A stretch of 64,000 nt of DNA from Ulvibacter sp. MAR_2010_11 (GCF_002813135.1 NZ_PHTY01000001.1:1731501-1795500), one strand, 5' to 3'; positions 41,133-50,551 are shown, counted from the first letter of the stretch. The notes: a model not told the origin generated them from the letters alone. Program-made: numbers and translations.

Positions 41133-41666
41133 ATGTTGTCTGAAAATGTAATCGTTCGAGAAGTTCGTAATGATGAGATTAGCACCTTACTTAGTTTATC
41201 CAGAAGTACTTATATTACGGCCTTTGCACATTTAAATAAAGCTTCCGACATGGAGCTGTATTTGGAGCAGGCTTTTACTTTACGCAAAACGAAGGAAGAG
41301 TACAAAAATCCAGAATCCTTCTTTTTCTTTGCCGAATACAAAGGTAAATTAGTAGGTTATCTCAAATTAAATCTGGGTAAGGCCCAAACAGAAACTCCAT
41401 TTAAAAATGCGCTGGAGATTCAACGAATTTACGTTGTTGAAGGATTTCAGGGATTGAAAATTGGAGAACATCTTCTTCACTTTACAACACAATTTGCGAT
41501 TTCTAAAAAAGTAGATGTTATTTGGCTGGGGGTGTGGGAAAAGAACGAACGCGCCATCGCTTTTTATGAACGACACGGTTATCATATCTTTTCAAATCAC
41601 GAGTTTTGGTTGGGCACAGATCTTCAGTTTGATTATTTGATGCAGTTTAAATTACCCGAGGCTTAA
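41133..41666 (+). CDS. GNAT family N-acetyltransferase
   Basis: 177 aa. The acetyl-CoA-binding motif A is seen as IQRIYVVEGFQGLKIGEHLL (about 90-109: the Q/R-x-x-G-x-G/A signature in degenerate form) and motif B as VWEKNERAIAFYERHGYH (about 131-148). Substrate unknown; polyamines, antibiotics or protein N-termini are all possible for this family. Its 3' end overlaps the convergent marC-like gene by 15 bases. Confidence 0.85.
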   Translation: MLSENVIVREVRNDEISTLLSLSRSTYITAFAHLNKASDMELYLEQAFTLRKTKEEYKNPESFFFFAEYKGKLVGYLKLNLGKAQTETPFKNALEIQRIYVVEGFQGLKIGEHLLHFTTQFAISKKVDVIWLGVWEKNERAIAFYERHGYHIFSNHEFWLGTDLQFDYLMQFKLPEA

Positions 41667-42287
41667 ATTTCCAAGTACCGAAACTACTGCAGTAGTAATG
41701 TATTCTATTCCAATCGCAATTACTATAAATCCAACAATGCGGGAGATTGCATTGATGCCTGAAGCACCTAAAAACCGACTAATAAGGTGAGCGCTTTTCA
41801 GAATTAAAAAAGTAGTGAGTGCTACCGTAAAAACAGCCAGAACTACCAGAAGAATGTCTTTGGTATTTTCGTATTGCTGCTGAAAGGTTATAAGCAATGA
41901 AATGGAACCCGGACCCGCAAGCATAGGGATGGAGAGTGGTGTAAGTGAAAACTTTTCACGATTGTCCAGATCCTTTCGTACTCTTTTGTTTTTCATTCCT
42001 TTATGTTTTGAAAATGTACCCGTTAACAAAGCGAATCCCGACGTCACAATAATCATACCTCCTGCAATTCGCAATGCATTCAAACTAATCCCGAAGAATT
42101 GCAATAAATAGGTGCCAGCGAAAAAAGAAATCAGCAGTATCACTAACACATTTACACTGGTTAGAAGCGAGGTTTTACTGCGCTCTGTGGAAGTTTCATC
42201 ATTGGTTAAGCCCACAAAAACAGGCACGGTTCCCAGCGGATTAATTACCGAAAACAAGGCCGCAAATACATATAAAAAAATGTCCAT
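41652..42287 (-). CDS. MarC family integral membrane protein
   Basis: 211 aa with six predicted transmembrane helices. The start MDIFLYVFAALFSVINPLGTVPVF, the ARIAGGMIIVTSGF-like helix (about 74-88) and the LTPLSIPMLAGPGSISLLIT motif (about 114-133) are hallmarks of MarC/UPF0056. The transport function is unproven despite the historical link to multiple antibiotic resistance. Convergent with the GNAT gene. Confidence 0.92.
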   Translation of the reverse strand: MDIFLYVFAALFSVINPLGTVPVFVGLTNDETSTERSKTSLLTSVNVLVILLISFFAGTYLLQFFGISLNALRIAGGMIIVTSGFALLTGTFSKHKGMKNKRVRKDLDNREKFSLTPLSIPMLAGPGSISLLITFQQQYENTKDILLVVLAVFTVALTTFLILKSAHLISRFLGASGINAISRIVGFIVIAIGIEYITTAVVSVLGNLSLG

Positions 42288-42407
42288 AGTTTTTGCGTCA
42301 AAGAACGATTGAAACGACTATTTTCAGTTTATGAAAGCATTAAATTTCGGTTATCCTATCTGTTCGTGATTCGTGTATAATGAAATAGACATCCCTAAAA
42401 ATTCTTG

Positions 42408-42450
42408 TATCTTTGCGCCCGAACACCAAAGTTTTGAACTAGGTGTTTCT
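42408..42450 (+). promoter_or_regulatory. argS -7 element and leader hairpin
   Basis: TATCTTTG (42408-42415) fits the -7 consensus. The following leader contains AACACC (42422-42427) and GGTGTT (42442-42447) with an inner GTT/AAC pairing, followed by a T-rich tract, as in an intrinsic terminator. It could be an attenuator of argS. Confidence 0.4.
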
Positions 42451-42468
42451 TTTTTATAAATTACTACC

Positions 42469-44259
42469 ATGAATTTGCAGGAAACTCTAGAAAAGGAAAT
42501 TATAAAAGCAGCGGCCCAATTGTTTGATGCTTCATTGGAAACGGTCGAATTTCAAGCAACACGTAAAGATTTTGAAGGCGACATTACTGTAGTGGTTTTT
42601 CCGATGCTTCGCGTTATTAAGGGGAATCCTGTACAAATTGGTGAAGCCATAGGCGCTTTTTTGGTAGACAATGTAGAAGCTGTTACAAAGTTTAATGTCG
42701 TAAAAGGCTTTTTAAATTTGGTGCTTAGCGATGCGTATTATTTGCAGTTCTTTAATAGTATTCCCGATTTTTCGAACTACGGAAAAGTACCTCAAGGCGA
42801 CAATGCCATGATGGTTGAATACGCTTCTCCAAACACCAACAAACCTTTGCATTTAGGCCACATTCGGAATGTTTTGTTAGGTTACAGCGTTGCCGAAATT
42901 TTAAAAGCAGCCGGTAGAAAGGTGTACAAAACTCAGATTATCAACGACCGGGGGATACATATTTGTAAAAGCATGCTCGCATGGCAAAAATTTGGCAATG
43001 GTGCAACACCCGAAACTACCGGATTGAAAGGTGATAAGCTGGTTGGAAACTACTACGTAAAATTCGATAAGGAATACAAAAAGGAAATTGCCGAATTAAT
43101 AGCTCAAGGTAAAAGCGAAGAAACTGCAAAAGCTGAAGCTCCTTTATTAGTAGAGGCACAAGAAATGCTTCGGAAATGGGAAGCGGGCGAACCCGATACA
43201 GTTGCACTTTGGAGTACGATGAATGGCTGGGTGTACAAAGGTTTCGAAAAAACCTATGAGGCTATTGGAGTTGATTTCGACAGTTATTATTACGAAAGTA
43301 ATACGTATCTGTTAGGAAAGGAAGTTGTTGAAATCGGACTTCAGAAAAACGTATTCACCCGTAAGGAAGATGGCTCTGTATGGTGCGACCTAACCGATGA
43401 AGGGCTTGATGAAAAAATTGTTTTGCGAAGTGACGGTACTGCGGTTTATATGACTCAGGACATAGGTACGGCAATCCAGCGGGTAAAGGATCACCCCGAT
43501 GTGACCGGAATGATTTACACGGTGGGAAACGAACAGGATTATCATTTTAAGGTACTGTTCTTAATTCTAAAAAAACTAGGCTATTCCTGGGCACAGCATT
43601 TGTACCATTTGAGTTATGGGATGGTGGATTTACCTTCCGGAAAGATGAAGAGTAGAGAAGGAACTGTGGTTGATGCCGATGATCTTATTGCCGATATGAC
43701 GCGAACCGCAGGTGAGATTAGTGAAGAATTAGGTAAAATTGACAATTTTTCGGAAACCGAAAAGGAAACATTGTATCACACCATCGGCCTGGGGGCTTTA
43801 AAATACTATATCCTAAAAGTAGATCCTAAGAAACGAATTCTTTTTAACCCCGAAGAGAGTGTAGACTTTCAAGGGAATACAGGGCCTTTTATTCAGTATA
43901 CTTACGCGCGAATTCAATCTATATTGCGAAAAGCAAAGGAAGATGAACAATTGAACGCGTTCGCAACCAATTTGGATACTACCATTGCGCTTCAGCAGAA
44001 AGAAAAGGAAGTATTGAAGCAATTGCAACAGTTTCCGGAAACTATTCAGCTGGCAGCAGAGCAATACAGTCCGGCGCTTATTGCCAACTACACCTATGAA
44101 CTGGTAAAGTTGTACAATTCATTTTTTCAGAATATTTCCATCTTTGGCGCCGATACAGACGCCGAAAAAATATTCAGAATTCGGTTGTCGAAAGCAACCG
44201 GAGAAGTAATTGAAACAGCCTTTGCTTTATTGGGAATTCGTGTCCCGGAACGGATGTAA
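42469..44259 (+). CDS. argS: Arginine--tRNA ligase
   Basis: 596 aa, class I synthetase. The N-terminal Arg-tRNA recognition domain (about 1-105) is followed by SPNTNKPLHLGHIRN (the HIGH motif as HLGH, about 122-136), the IINDRGIHI block, and GKMKSREG in place of KMSKS (about 393-400). The DALR anticodon-binding domain (about 470-596) ends in GIRVPERM. Single-copy housekeeping gene. Confidence 0.97.
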   Translation: MNLQETLEKEIIKAAAQLFDASLETVEFQATRKDFEGDITVVVFPMLRVIKGNPVQIGEAIGAFLVDNVEAVTKFNVVKGFLNLVLSDAYYLQFFNSIPDFSNYGKVPQGDNAMMVEYASPNTNKPLHLGHIRNVLLGYSVAEILKAAGRKVYKTQIINDRGIHICKSMLAWQKFGNGATPETTGLKGDKLVGNYYVKFDKEYKKEIAELIAQGKSEETAKAEAPLLVEAQEMLRKWEAGEPDTVALWSTMNGWVYKGFEKTYEAIGVDFDSYYYESNTYLLGKEVVEIGLQKNVFTRKEDGSVWCDLTDEGLDEKIVLRSDGTAVYMTQDIGTAIQRVKDHPDVTGMIYTVGNEQDYHFKVLFLILKKLGYSWAQHLYHLSYGMVDLPSGKMKSREGTVVDADDLIADMTRTAGEISEELGKIDNFSETEKETLYHTIGLGALKYYILKVDPKKRILFNPEESVDFQGNTGPFIQYTYARIQSILRKAKEDEQLNAFATNLDTTIALQQKEKEVLKQLQQFPETIQLAAEQYSPALIANYTYELVKLYNSFFQNISIFGADTDAEKIFRIRLSKATGEVIETAFALLGIRVPERM

Positions 44260-44940
44260 TTAATTATAAATACGATATCCAATAATTTCATCTTTCCCCT
44301 CCGAAACATCGATGTTTATGATGTACGGAATGGCGCCCTTTTCAAAAATAAAATAGCCTTGATATTGGTACATGGAGCCTATATCATCTCTTTCTTCGGC
44401 TATCCCAAAAGGCTTATAACTCTCTAAATCGCCCAGTTTTAGTTCCAATTGATCAATCACTATTTTTACTAAATTGCGAATAGGATCAAGGATGTCGTTA
44501 ACGTTTTTAATTGTTTCTAATCGATCGTATTTGTTGTCGAGAATACTTTCAGAAAAGATTTTAAAATTAGCCGATTTCTTACTTACATTCTGAAGCACTG
44601 CTTTGGGATAGTAAAACGCCGCTGTATCCTTTGTTGTGTGTACTAATTCCACATCAATTCCGGAGTAGGTTTCTTTTTCTTTAGGGGTAAGTCCTTCATA
44701 CACCATCAAGGCAATATTTCCCGATGAAGCGGCGGGTGCAATAGTATCCAGCATTTTACTATCGGAAACTTTAATGGTAAATTTTTTAATAGTTTCTTGC
44801 CCAACCGCGGTGCTTATTCCTTTCGAATAGGAAGTTTTAGCTCCGTAAAGCTCAGCTACGGTGTCCATACTTTTTTGTTCGGTTTCGGAAGCGCAGCTTA
44901 GGAATAGCAGTGCGATAATAATAAAGCTTACTGTTTTCAT
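44260..44940 (-). CDS. Hypothetical lipoprotein
   Basis: 226 aa. Lipobox at LFLSCAS (Cys about 16). The mature region is mixed alpha/beta without a recognised motif; it ends with strands GYFIFEKGAIPYIINIDV and GKDEIIGYRIYN. It follows the response regulator gene by 12 bases on the same strand, so may be transcribed with the kinase-regulator pair. Its stop codon directly abuts the convergent argS stop. Confidence 0.6.
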   Translation of the reverse strand: MKTVSFIIIALLFLSCASETEQKSMDTVAELYGAKTSYSKGISTAVGQETIKKFTIKVSDSKMLDTIAPAASSGNIALMVYEGLTPKEKETYSGIDVELVHTTKDTAAFYYPKAVLQNVSKKSANFKIFSESILDNKYDRLETIKNVNDILDPIRNLVKIVIDQLELKLGDLESYKPFGIAEERDDIGSMYQYQGYFIFEKGAIPYIINIDVSEGKDEIIGYRIYN

Positions 44941-44952
44941 GATGGTATCGTT

Positions 44953-45594
44953 TTATTTGTGTAATTCGTATTCCAAAGAAATTCGTACGAGTCCGGCAGT
45001 GTTTCTGGCTCCGGTTTTAATAAGCATATTTCTCCTATGGGTTTCCACAGTGCCAAAGCTTATAAAAAGTTTTTCGGCAATTTCCTGAGTGGTTCGCTCG
45101 TCCAGAATAAGTAATAAAATTTCCTTTTCTCTTTTTGAAAGCGTGGGGAAAGGGCTTTCTGTTTTTTGACGGTTTCCGCTGGCAACGCTGTTTACTACAA
45201 TAGTATTAACGGTTTCGTCTAAATACATCTGCCCGTTGTGAACCGTTTTAATAGCGTCGATCACCTCGTCTTGCCCTGCATTTTTAAGAACATATCCCTT
45301 TGCTCCATTACTTAACATCAACCTTATAAGACTACTTTCCTTATGCATGGAGATGGCAATTATTTTAAGGTTGGGGTGGGTTTCCAGCAGTTGCTTACAG
45401 GTGTCTATTCCGTTAATTCCCGGCATGTTAATGTCTAAAAGAACGACATCCGCCTCGGTTCTTGAAAGGGCTTCGATGCCTTCTTCGCCACTCAATGCTG
45501 TCCCTGCCACACTAATGTCGGGTGCATCTTTCAGCAATAATTGCATCCCTCCAATTACCATCTTATGATCGTCAATTATAAATACTCGTATCAT
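44953..45594 (-). CDS. LuxR/NarL-family response regulator
   Basis: 213 aa. Receiver domain (1-120) with the acidic pair in IIDDHKM, phosphoacceptor Asp54 in LLDINMPG, the Ser/Thr in IAISMH and the Lys of GYVLKNA. The C-terminal LuxR helix-turn-helix (about 148-207) contains LSKREKEILLLI, TTQEIAEKLFISFGTVETHRRNML. The start overlaps the histidine kinase stop by four bases (ATGA), so the two are coupled partners. Confidence 0.93.
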   Translation of the reverse strand: MIRVFIIDDHKMVIGGMQLLLKDAPDISVAGTALSGEEGIEALSRTEADVVLLDINMPGINGIDTCKQLLETHPNLKIIAISMHKESSLIRLMLSNGAKGYVLKNAGQDEVIDAIKTVHNGQMYLDETVNTIVVNSVASGNRQKTESPFPTLSKREKEILLLILDERTTQEIAEKLFISFGTVETHRRNMLIKTGARNTAGLVRISLEYELHK

Positions 45595-46238
45595 ATCATA
45601 GGTATATTTAAGTTTATTGAGGTTCCTCTTCCCGGATGGGTATCCCAGGCAATGGTTCCGTCCAAAAATTGAACTCTGCTGTTAATGCTCTTAAGGCCAA
45701 GGCCACCGTTGTTGGTCGCCTCTTGAAAATCGAAGCCGTTGCCGTCATCTTCTACCAGCAAGTGTATGGTATTGTTATGTCCAATTAGCTGGATAAGAAT
45801 GTTTTTGGCATTGGCGTGTTTTCGAATGTTTGATATGATTTCCTGTAAAAGGCGATAAATCATAACAGATCTTGTCTTTTCCAAGGTATCGGGTATGCTT
45901 TTTATTTCGACCGTTACTGCATAATCTTCTTCATTTAAATGTTCTCCCAAATCTTCTACAGCGCCTATTAGCCCCGAAATACTTAGCGAATGAGGCATCA
46001 TGTTATGAGAAATTCTTCTAACTTCCAAACAAGCTTCGTCAATTAAACCGTTCGTCTTTTCCGATAGACTGAGTTGCTCCAATTGCGGCACGTCTTTCCG
46101 GATGGTACTAAAATGCGCTTTTACAGTGCTCAACAACCCGCCAAGACTGTCGTGCAGGTCTTTTGCAATACGTAGACGCTCGGCTTCCTGCCCTTCAATC
46201 ATGCTGCTAAGTGCCAACAATTTGTTTTTTTGTTGCAA
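45591..46238 (-). CDS. Histidine kinase core, lacking its sensor half (5'-truncated)
   Basis: Up to 215 aa. It has the HisKA_3 box (AKDLHDSLGGLL, phospho-His at about 29) and a HATPase_c domain (LLQEIISNIRKHANAKN, EDDGNGFDF, NNGGLGLKSI, GRGTSINLNIP). Related flavobacterial kinases have several hundred more N-terminal residues (TPR repeats and a membrane helix). Here kinase-like coding sequence can be followed upstream only to about 46295 (a KRRLGRRQKNEALQ stretch) before an in-frame TGA at 46305-46307. No ATG exists before 46202; TTG at 46238 or ATG at 46202 could start a soluble kinase core. Coupled to the response regulator by ATGA. Confidence 0.75.
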   Translation of the reverse strand: MQQKNKLLALSSMIEGQEAERLRIAKDLHDSLGGLLSTVKAHFSTIRKDVPQLEQLSLSEKTNGLIDEACLEVRRISHNMMPHSLSISGLIGAVEDLGEHLNEEDYAVTVEIKSIPDTLEKTRSVMIYRLLQEIISNIRKHANAKNILIQLIGHNNTIHLLVEDDGNGFDFQEATNNGGLGLKSINSRVQFLDGTIAWDTHPGRGTSINLNIPMI

Positions 46239-46304
46239 ATCGGTAATTTTTTGTTTCTGAAGGGCTTCATTTTTTTGGCGACGCCCCAGTCGACGTTTAA
46301 TACA

Positions 46305-46408
46305 TCAATCCATTTTTGGCCGTCAGGATTCTGTCCGGGTTAGGCTAATGCTCCAATGGAAACTAAGGCACAACTAAGTACAAGAATTGTTGTTGAGAGA
46401 TTTTTCAT
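46305..46408 (-). pseudogene. Remnant of a secreted-protein gene fused to the kinase remnant
   Basis: An ATG at 46408 opens 22 codons with a perfect signal peptide ending SIGALA, then a TAA at 46340-46342. In the same frame the reading continues PGQNPDGQKWIDVLNVDWG. Signal peptides of this type usually end ALAQ, so TAA looks like a mutated CAA. The continuation resembles the start of mature secreted enzymes (NPDGxxW), but the rest of that gene is absent and kinase sequence follows. Confidence 0.5.
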
Positions 46409-46527
46409 GATACGAGGTTTAAGAATTAATATGATGCTAAACTACATCAAGCTAATTATCTCGTTATCAAAGAGTTCCGGGAGGGTGTTAAAATATATGT
46501 TTTCCGTAGGAAACTGAAAAGTAACTT

Positions 46528-49089
46528 TTAGAAGAGTATTTGTAACGAAAAATTGGGTGTAATACCTAAGGATACTTCCTTTACTTGATTTACTCGTATG
46601 TTGCCATTCTCGTCGAGATCTAAGGCGTAGTGAATATTTAGTGTGTTTCTGTAATCGAAAATATTAAGGACGGCCAGATTAATTTTTACGTCTACACTAT
46701 CTGAAATGTCCCAAAGGTATTCGGCCGACATATCGGTTCTGTAATAATTAGGAAGCCGTTGCTCATTCGGATTGGTAAATTGAATGATTTCCTCCCCATT
46801 TTCAACAATAATCTCTTCTCCTGCCACCGGAAAGGTATTGGGCTTTCCACTGTGAAAATTAAATCCGATTGCCACTTTCAATTTATTGTAAGTATAAGTC
46901 CCTGCGGCAGTCAAGGAATGTCTTATGTCTATATTATTTGGAAATTCGGGAGGAGAAAGTGTTTCAAATTTGTAATCATTTTTCATATAAAGATAGGTAA
47001 GCCAAGCACTGAAGGACTTCAGCTTCTTGTTTGCAGTAAATTCAATTCCCCTGGCGGTATAATCGCCGCTGGCTCTTGTAAATTGAAATTGATTTTGAAA
47101 CGCCTGATTTGCTGTTGTTATTCCGGCAACGTTTTTATAAAATCCTTCGATATTTACGAGCCAGTTACTTTTTTTATATAATATTCCCAGAGAGGCTTGT
47201 TTACTTTTTATTATGGGAATGGTCGAATCGTTTGCCAAAACCCAGCGTCTTTTCTCAATTCCAAGGAAATCACTTTCAAAATCAATTCGTTGGGTGACGG
47301 CCTGGTTTTTAAACTCGCCCAGGGCTTCAATGGCAAAACCACCGCCAATTTTTTGATGTAAACTCAATCTCGGTTCCACAATTACCTCAGCAAATTTATC
47401 AAAATAATTTACCCGTACACCTCCGTTTATAATGGTTTCATCGCCATTAGGAGTATAGGCAAGGTTTCCGAATGTTACGTGCGACTGTAGTACATTTTTT
47501 ATATAACTTCTAAAACGAGGTAAGTTTACGTCCTGCGAATTGGCAATACCTTTTTCTGAAAAATGATAGCCTCCTTCTACAGCATATTTTTCGGAGAATT
47601 GATATGTACCGTTTAACTTTACTCCGGTGTCCAGAACTTCATTTTGTTGTTGTTGTTCCTGCGCGGTAAAAATAGTCTTGTTGATGGCATCCAGTAAGTA
47701 ATACGACCCATAGATAAGAGCACTAGTTTGCAATTTATTGCTCCATTTGCGTTCCCAGGAAATTCCCCCTACGATACTCTCCTGAGCCAATTCACTGGTT
47801 TCAGAACTTGCAGTGGTTAATTGGTTTTCAGTGAAATCTAATTTGTTATGAACGGTTAAAAAGTTAAGTCTAATTTGGTCTTTTTCTGAAATATCCCACA
47901 ACAATTTGGTGCTTATATCATAAAAGCTAAACTTTTCATCGGCAGAAATCGTAGTTGCATTTTGCGGATTTTCCCGGTTTGTTATTTCTGTATCCTGAAA
48001 AATTCGTTCCGAAAAATTTTTATAAACCGGAGATTCCAACAACCAATTAATAGAATGTCTGGTAGAAACCTGTACCGAAGCATTTTTTGAAACCGGAAGG
48101 TCTACAAATGCGTTGGCATTGATAAGATTTAATCCAACCCCTGCTTTAAAATCGGTTGTAACACTGTTTTTTGAATACATGGCAATCACTCCCGATACGC
48201 CTTCTCCGTATCGTGCAGGAGTCCCATTTTTATGAACAGTAACTTTTTTAGTGAGATCCGGATTAAAGGCAGATATAAGTCCGAAAAAATGTCCGCTTTG
48301 GTATATTTTAATATTGTCCCACAGTATTAAATTTTCATCATGTGTCCCCCCACGAATGTTGATGTTAGAGATGGTTTCATTCACACTTTCCACGCCCGGA
48401 AGTGCCTGTGCTATTTGAAGCACGTCGTCTTCCACCTGTCCGGGTAATAGGCCGAAGTTAGTGGTATTTATCGTATACGAACCGTCCAGCTCCTTATCGA
48501 TTCCCTTTGTAAACAAGGTGTTCAGGGTCACAAAATTCAATTGAGTAACCGCAGGGATTAATAAAATGGAAGCGCAACTTTCGGAGAGCTCATGTAGGTA
48601 AATTTGGATGGTTTCGTATCCAATGTGACTAATTGTAAGTTCGTTACTTTCGGAAGTATTCGGAATATAAAATTCACCTGAAGTATTGGTGATAGTGGCG
48701 TACTTTCCATCTTCAGATTGAATTGTAGCACCTGCCAAAAGACTCCCGGTTTCTGCATCGTAAATCTTTCCGCAGCGAATAGAGTTGTCTGTTTTAATCG
48801 TTACGGTAATATACCGTTCATCAATTATGGTAAAGAGTAAAGGAGTGTTATTTGTTAGGTACGCCAATATTTCGTCTAAACTGAATTCTTCCGGTGGTGG
48901 CAGTAAAGAGATGCCCGAGACAGTGGTCGTTGCATACGAAACACTTACATTGTATTTTGTCTCTAGAGCCACTACAATGGTTTGGAGCGCAACTTTTTCA
49001 TTCATATTTTGAGCACGAGTTTCGTGATAACAAAATAGAAAAGTTACAAGAATCAAAACATAGTAAAAACTACTTGGTGGTTTTTGCAT
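46528..49089 (-). CDS. TonB-dependent receptor with N-terminal STN signalling domain
   Basis: 853 aa. Signal peptide to about 26 (ETRAQN), secretin/TonB short N-terminal (STN) domain (about 28-98, SLDEILAYLTNNTPLLFTI), carboxypeptidase-regulatory-like domain (about 105-185, GKIYDAETGSLLAGATI), plug (about 210-310: VESVNETISNINIRGGTHDENLILWDNI is the plug core, shown here as positions 235-262) and barrel to a final LQILF. An STN domain contacts a FecR-type anti-sigma factor when ligand binds. The start overlaps the fecR gene by 20 bases. No SusD partner follows, unlike many such receptors. Confidence 0.92.
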   Translation of the reverse strand: MQKPPSSFYYVLILVTFLFCYHETRAQNMNEKVALQTIVVALETKYNVSVSYATTTVSGISLLPPPEEFSLDEILAYLTNNTPLLFTIIDERYITVTIKTDNSIRCGKIYDAETGSLLAGATIQSEDGKYATITNTSGEFYIPNTSESNELTISHIGYETIQIYLHELSESCASILLIPAVTQLNFVTLNTLFTKGIDKELDGSYTINTTNFGLLPGQVEDDVLQIAQALPGVESVNETISNINIRGGTHDENLILWDNIKIYQSGHFFGLISAFNPDLTKKVTVHKNGTPARYGEGVSGVIAMYSKNSVTTDFKAGVGLNLINANAFVDLPVSKNASVQVSTRHSINWLLESPVYKNFSERIFQDTEITNRENPQNATTISADEKFSFYDISTKLLWDISEKDQIRLNFLTVHNKLDFTENQLTTASSETSELAQESIVGGISWERKWSNKLQTSALIYGSYYLLDAINKTIFTAQEQQQQNEVLDTGVKLNGTYQFSEKYAVEGGYHFSEKGIANSQDVNLPRFRSYIKNVLQSHVTFGNLAYTPNGDETIINGGVRVNYFDKFAEVIVEPRLSLHQKIGGGFAIEALGEFKNQAVTQRIDFESDFLGIEKRRWVLANDSTIPIIKSKQASLGILYKKSNWLVNIEGFYKNVAGITTANQAFQNQFQFTRASGDYTARGIEFTANKKLKSFSAWLTYLYMKNDYKFETLSPPEFPNNIDIRHSLTAAGTYTYNKLKVAIGFNFHSGKPNTFPVAGEEIIVENGEEIIQFTNPNEQRLPNYYRTDMSAEYLWDISDSVDVKINLAVLNIFDYRNTLNIHYALDLDENGNIRVNQVKEVSLGITPNFSLQILF

Positions 49090-49978
49090 AAATTTTCACT
49101 TCCCCCTCTGTAATTGTAAAAGCTAGCCCCAAAGGATCACACACCGCCTGCAACGCTAGGTCGAGATTGCTATGTGTAAAACCTCCTGTAAAACGTCTGT
49201 TTACATCTACATTTTGTGTTAGAATCGTCACCGGATACTGTCTTTGTAATTCGTCTAAAACTGTTTTTAATTTGGTATTTTCAAAATGACTTTCATTACC
49301 AATCCATTGTGGAGTTGGCGTATCGCTTTGTGTATTAGATACTAACGTTCCTTTTTCAATTTTTAGTTTATGCCCTGCGGGTAATTTAATGATAGTATCC
49401 TTATAAGCAACACTTACCAAACCTTCGTAACAATTAATATTGAAAACAGAATCTCTGGAAAACACATTAAACTGAGTTCCTATAACGGTAACAACACCCT
49501 GTGGTGTGTTTACACTGAAAGTACTTCCTTGGGTGACTCTAAAGTATGCTTCCCCGGTGAGAGAAAGGGTTCTCTCTTTTTCCCAGGACTTTTTATTGTA
49601 GCTAATTTCAGAATTGGAATTTAAGATTACTTCCGAGTTGTCGGGGAGTGAAAAAGTTTCTTTTTCGGCAATTTGTGTTGTGACAGAAGTATCCAATGTG
49701 CTTACATACAAATAGCCAACACAAATTACAGCGAGAACAGCTGCAATTTGAAGAACGGTTTTTACAGGATGCAAACGCCGAACTTGTCTTACAGCAGATT
49801 GCTTAGACAAAATAGCTTCAAAATTGGTTTCAGCATTGAAAGATGGTGCCTCAAAACCGGAAGTTGCTTCAGATATCTTTATATATGAGGCATATTCCGG
49901 AGAGGTCTTTAATTTTTCAATTTCATCTTTGGTCGCTTCACCGTTTAAGTATTTATGTAATATGTAGTTTAAATCCAT
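49070..49978 (-). CDS. FecR-family anti-sigma factor
   Basis: 302 aa. Short cytoplasmic N-terminus (about 1-68, HKYLNGEATKDEIEKL), one membrane helix (about 72-91), the FecR domain (about 110-205, EKETFSLPDNSEVILNSNS, LSLTGEAYFRV, TPQGVVTVIGTQFNV) and a C-terminal DUF4974 domain (about 225-300, ENTKLKTVLDELQRQYPV). It holds the ECF sigma factor inactive and relays the signal from the STN domain of the receptor. It is preceded by an ECF-type promoter element and overlaps the receptor gene, so the two form one unit. Confidence 0.93.
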   Translation of the reverse strand: MDLNYILHKYLNGEATKDEIEKLKTSPEYASYIKISEATSGFEAPSFNAETNFEAILSKQSAVRQVRRLHPVKTVLQIAAVLAVICVGYLYVSTLDTSVTTQIAEKETFSLPDNSEVILNSNSEISYNKKSWEKERTLSLTGEAYFRVTQGSTFSVNTPQGVVTVIGTQFNVFSRDSVFNINCYEGLVSVAYKDTIIKLPAGHKLKIEKGTLVSNTQSDTPTPQWIGNESHFENTKLKTVLDELQRQYPVTILTQNVDVNRRFTGGFTHSNLDLALQAVCDPLGLAFTITEGEVKIYAKTTK

Positions 49979-50001
49979 GATATGCTACTTCATTGTTATA
50001 G

Positions 50002-50031
50002 CTGAAACAAGTATATTGTATTTTACCCTAC
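50002..50031 (-). promoter_or_regulatory. ECF-type promoter element upstream of fecR (copy C)
   Basis: Minus strand: GTAGGGTAA, 11 bases, CTTGTT, TCAG. Sequence and spacing are the same as at the two divergent lipoprotein genes. The fecR ATG lies 23 bases downstream. Lies in the gap between the sigma gene and fecR. Confidence 0.7.
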
Positions 50032-50041
50032 CTAATTCTAA

Positions 50042-50551
50042 TTATATGTTTTCTATTTCCAGACGCAATGATGCCAGGGCTTGACTCATACGTTTTTCAA
50101 CTGCTTTTACCGAAATTCCTAAAATCTCTGCAATTTCTCTATATTTTTTTCCTTCAATTCGGTTTAGGAGAAAAGCGGTTCGTTGGGCTTCACCTAAATT
50201 TGCCAATGCATTTTCCAATTTCTTCAGGTACTGTTTTTCTTCCAGTAAGAATTCAGGGGATTGATCATTTACTTTATGAGGCTGCAGACGGGCGTGCTTT
50301 AGCACCACTTTTTTATGAGCCACTTCATTTAAAAATGTATTGTTTGCGACGGTGTATAAAAAAGATTTTGCCTTTTCTAAAGGAACCTTGGCACAATTTT
50401 GCCACAATTTTATAAATGCCTCCTGTACCAAATCGTCTGCCTGATCCTTGTCTCCGCATTTAAAATAAATAAAACGCCACACCGGTTTTCCAAAGTCTGT
50501 GTAGACCTTGTTGAAAATACTTTCATTACAAACATTGGTGGATTCCTTCAT
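50042..50551 (-). CDS. ECF RNA polymerase sigma-70 factor (FecI-like)
   Basis: 169 aa from the ATG at 50551; a TTG at 50572 would lie upstream of the predicted transcription start and is rejected. Region 2 (about 13-80: KPVWRFIYFKCGDKDQADDL, AFIKLWQNC) and region 4 (about 105-165: LGEAQRTAFLLNRIEGKKYR, EIAEILGISVKAVEKRMSQA) are complete. It directs RNA polymerase to target promoters after release by FecR. A housekeeping promoter (TTTG-N20-TATCTTTG) lies directly upstream, so it appears not to be driven by the element found at its presumed targets. Confidence 0.94.
   Translation of the reverse strand: MKESTNVCNESIFNKVYTDFGKPVWRFIYFKCGDKDQADDLVQEAFIKLWQNCAKVPLEKAKSFLYTVANNTFLNEVAHKKVVLKHARLQPHKVNDQSPEFLLEEKQYLKKLENALANLGEAQRTAFLLNRIEGKKYREIAEILGISVKAVEKRMSQALASLRLEIENI

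Noticed and set aside
46759-47181. 140-codon plus-strand frame opposite the TonB-dependent receptor
   Set aside because: Antisense to barrel-coding sequence; the translation is rich in Cys and Ile without domain features.
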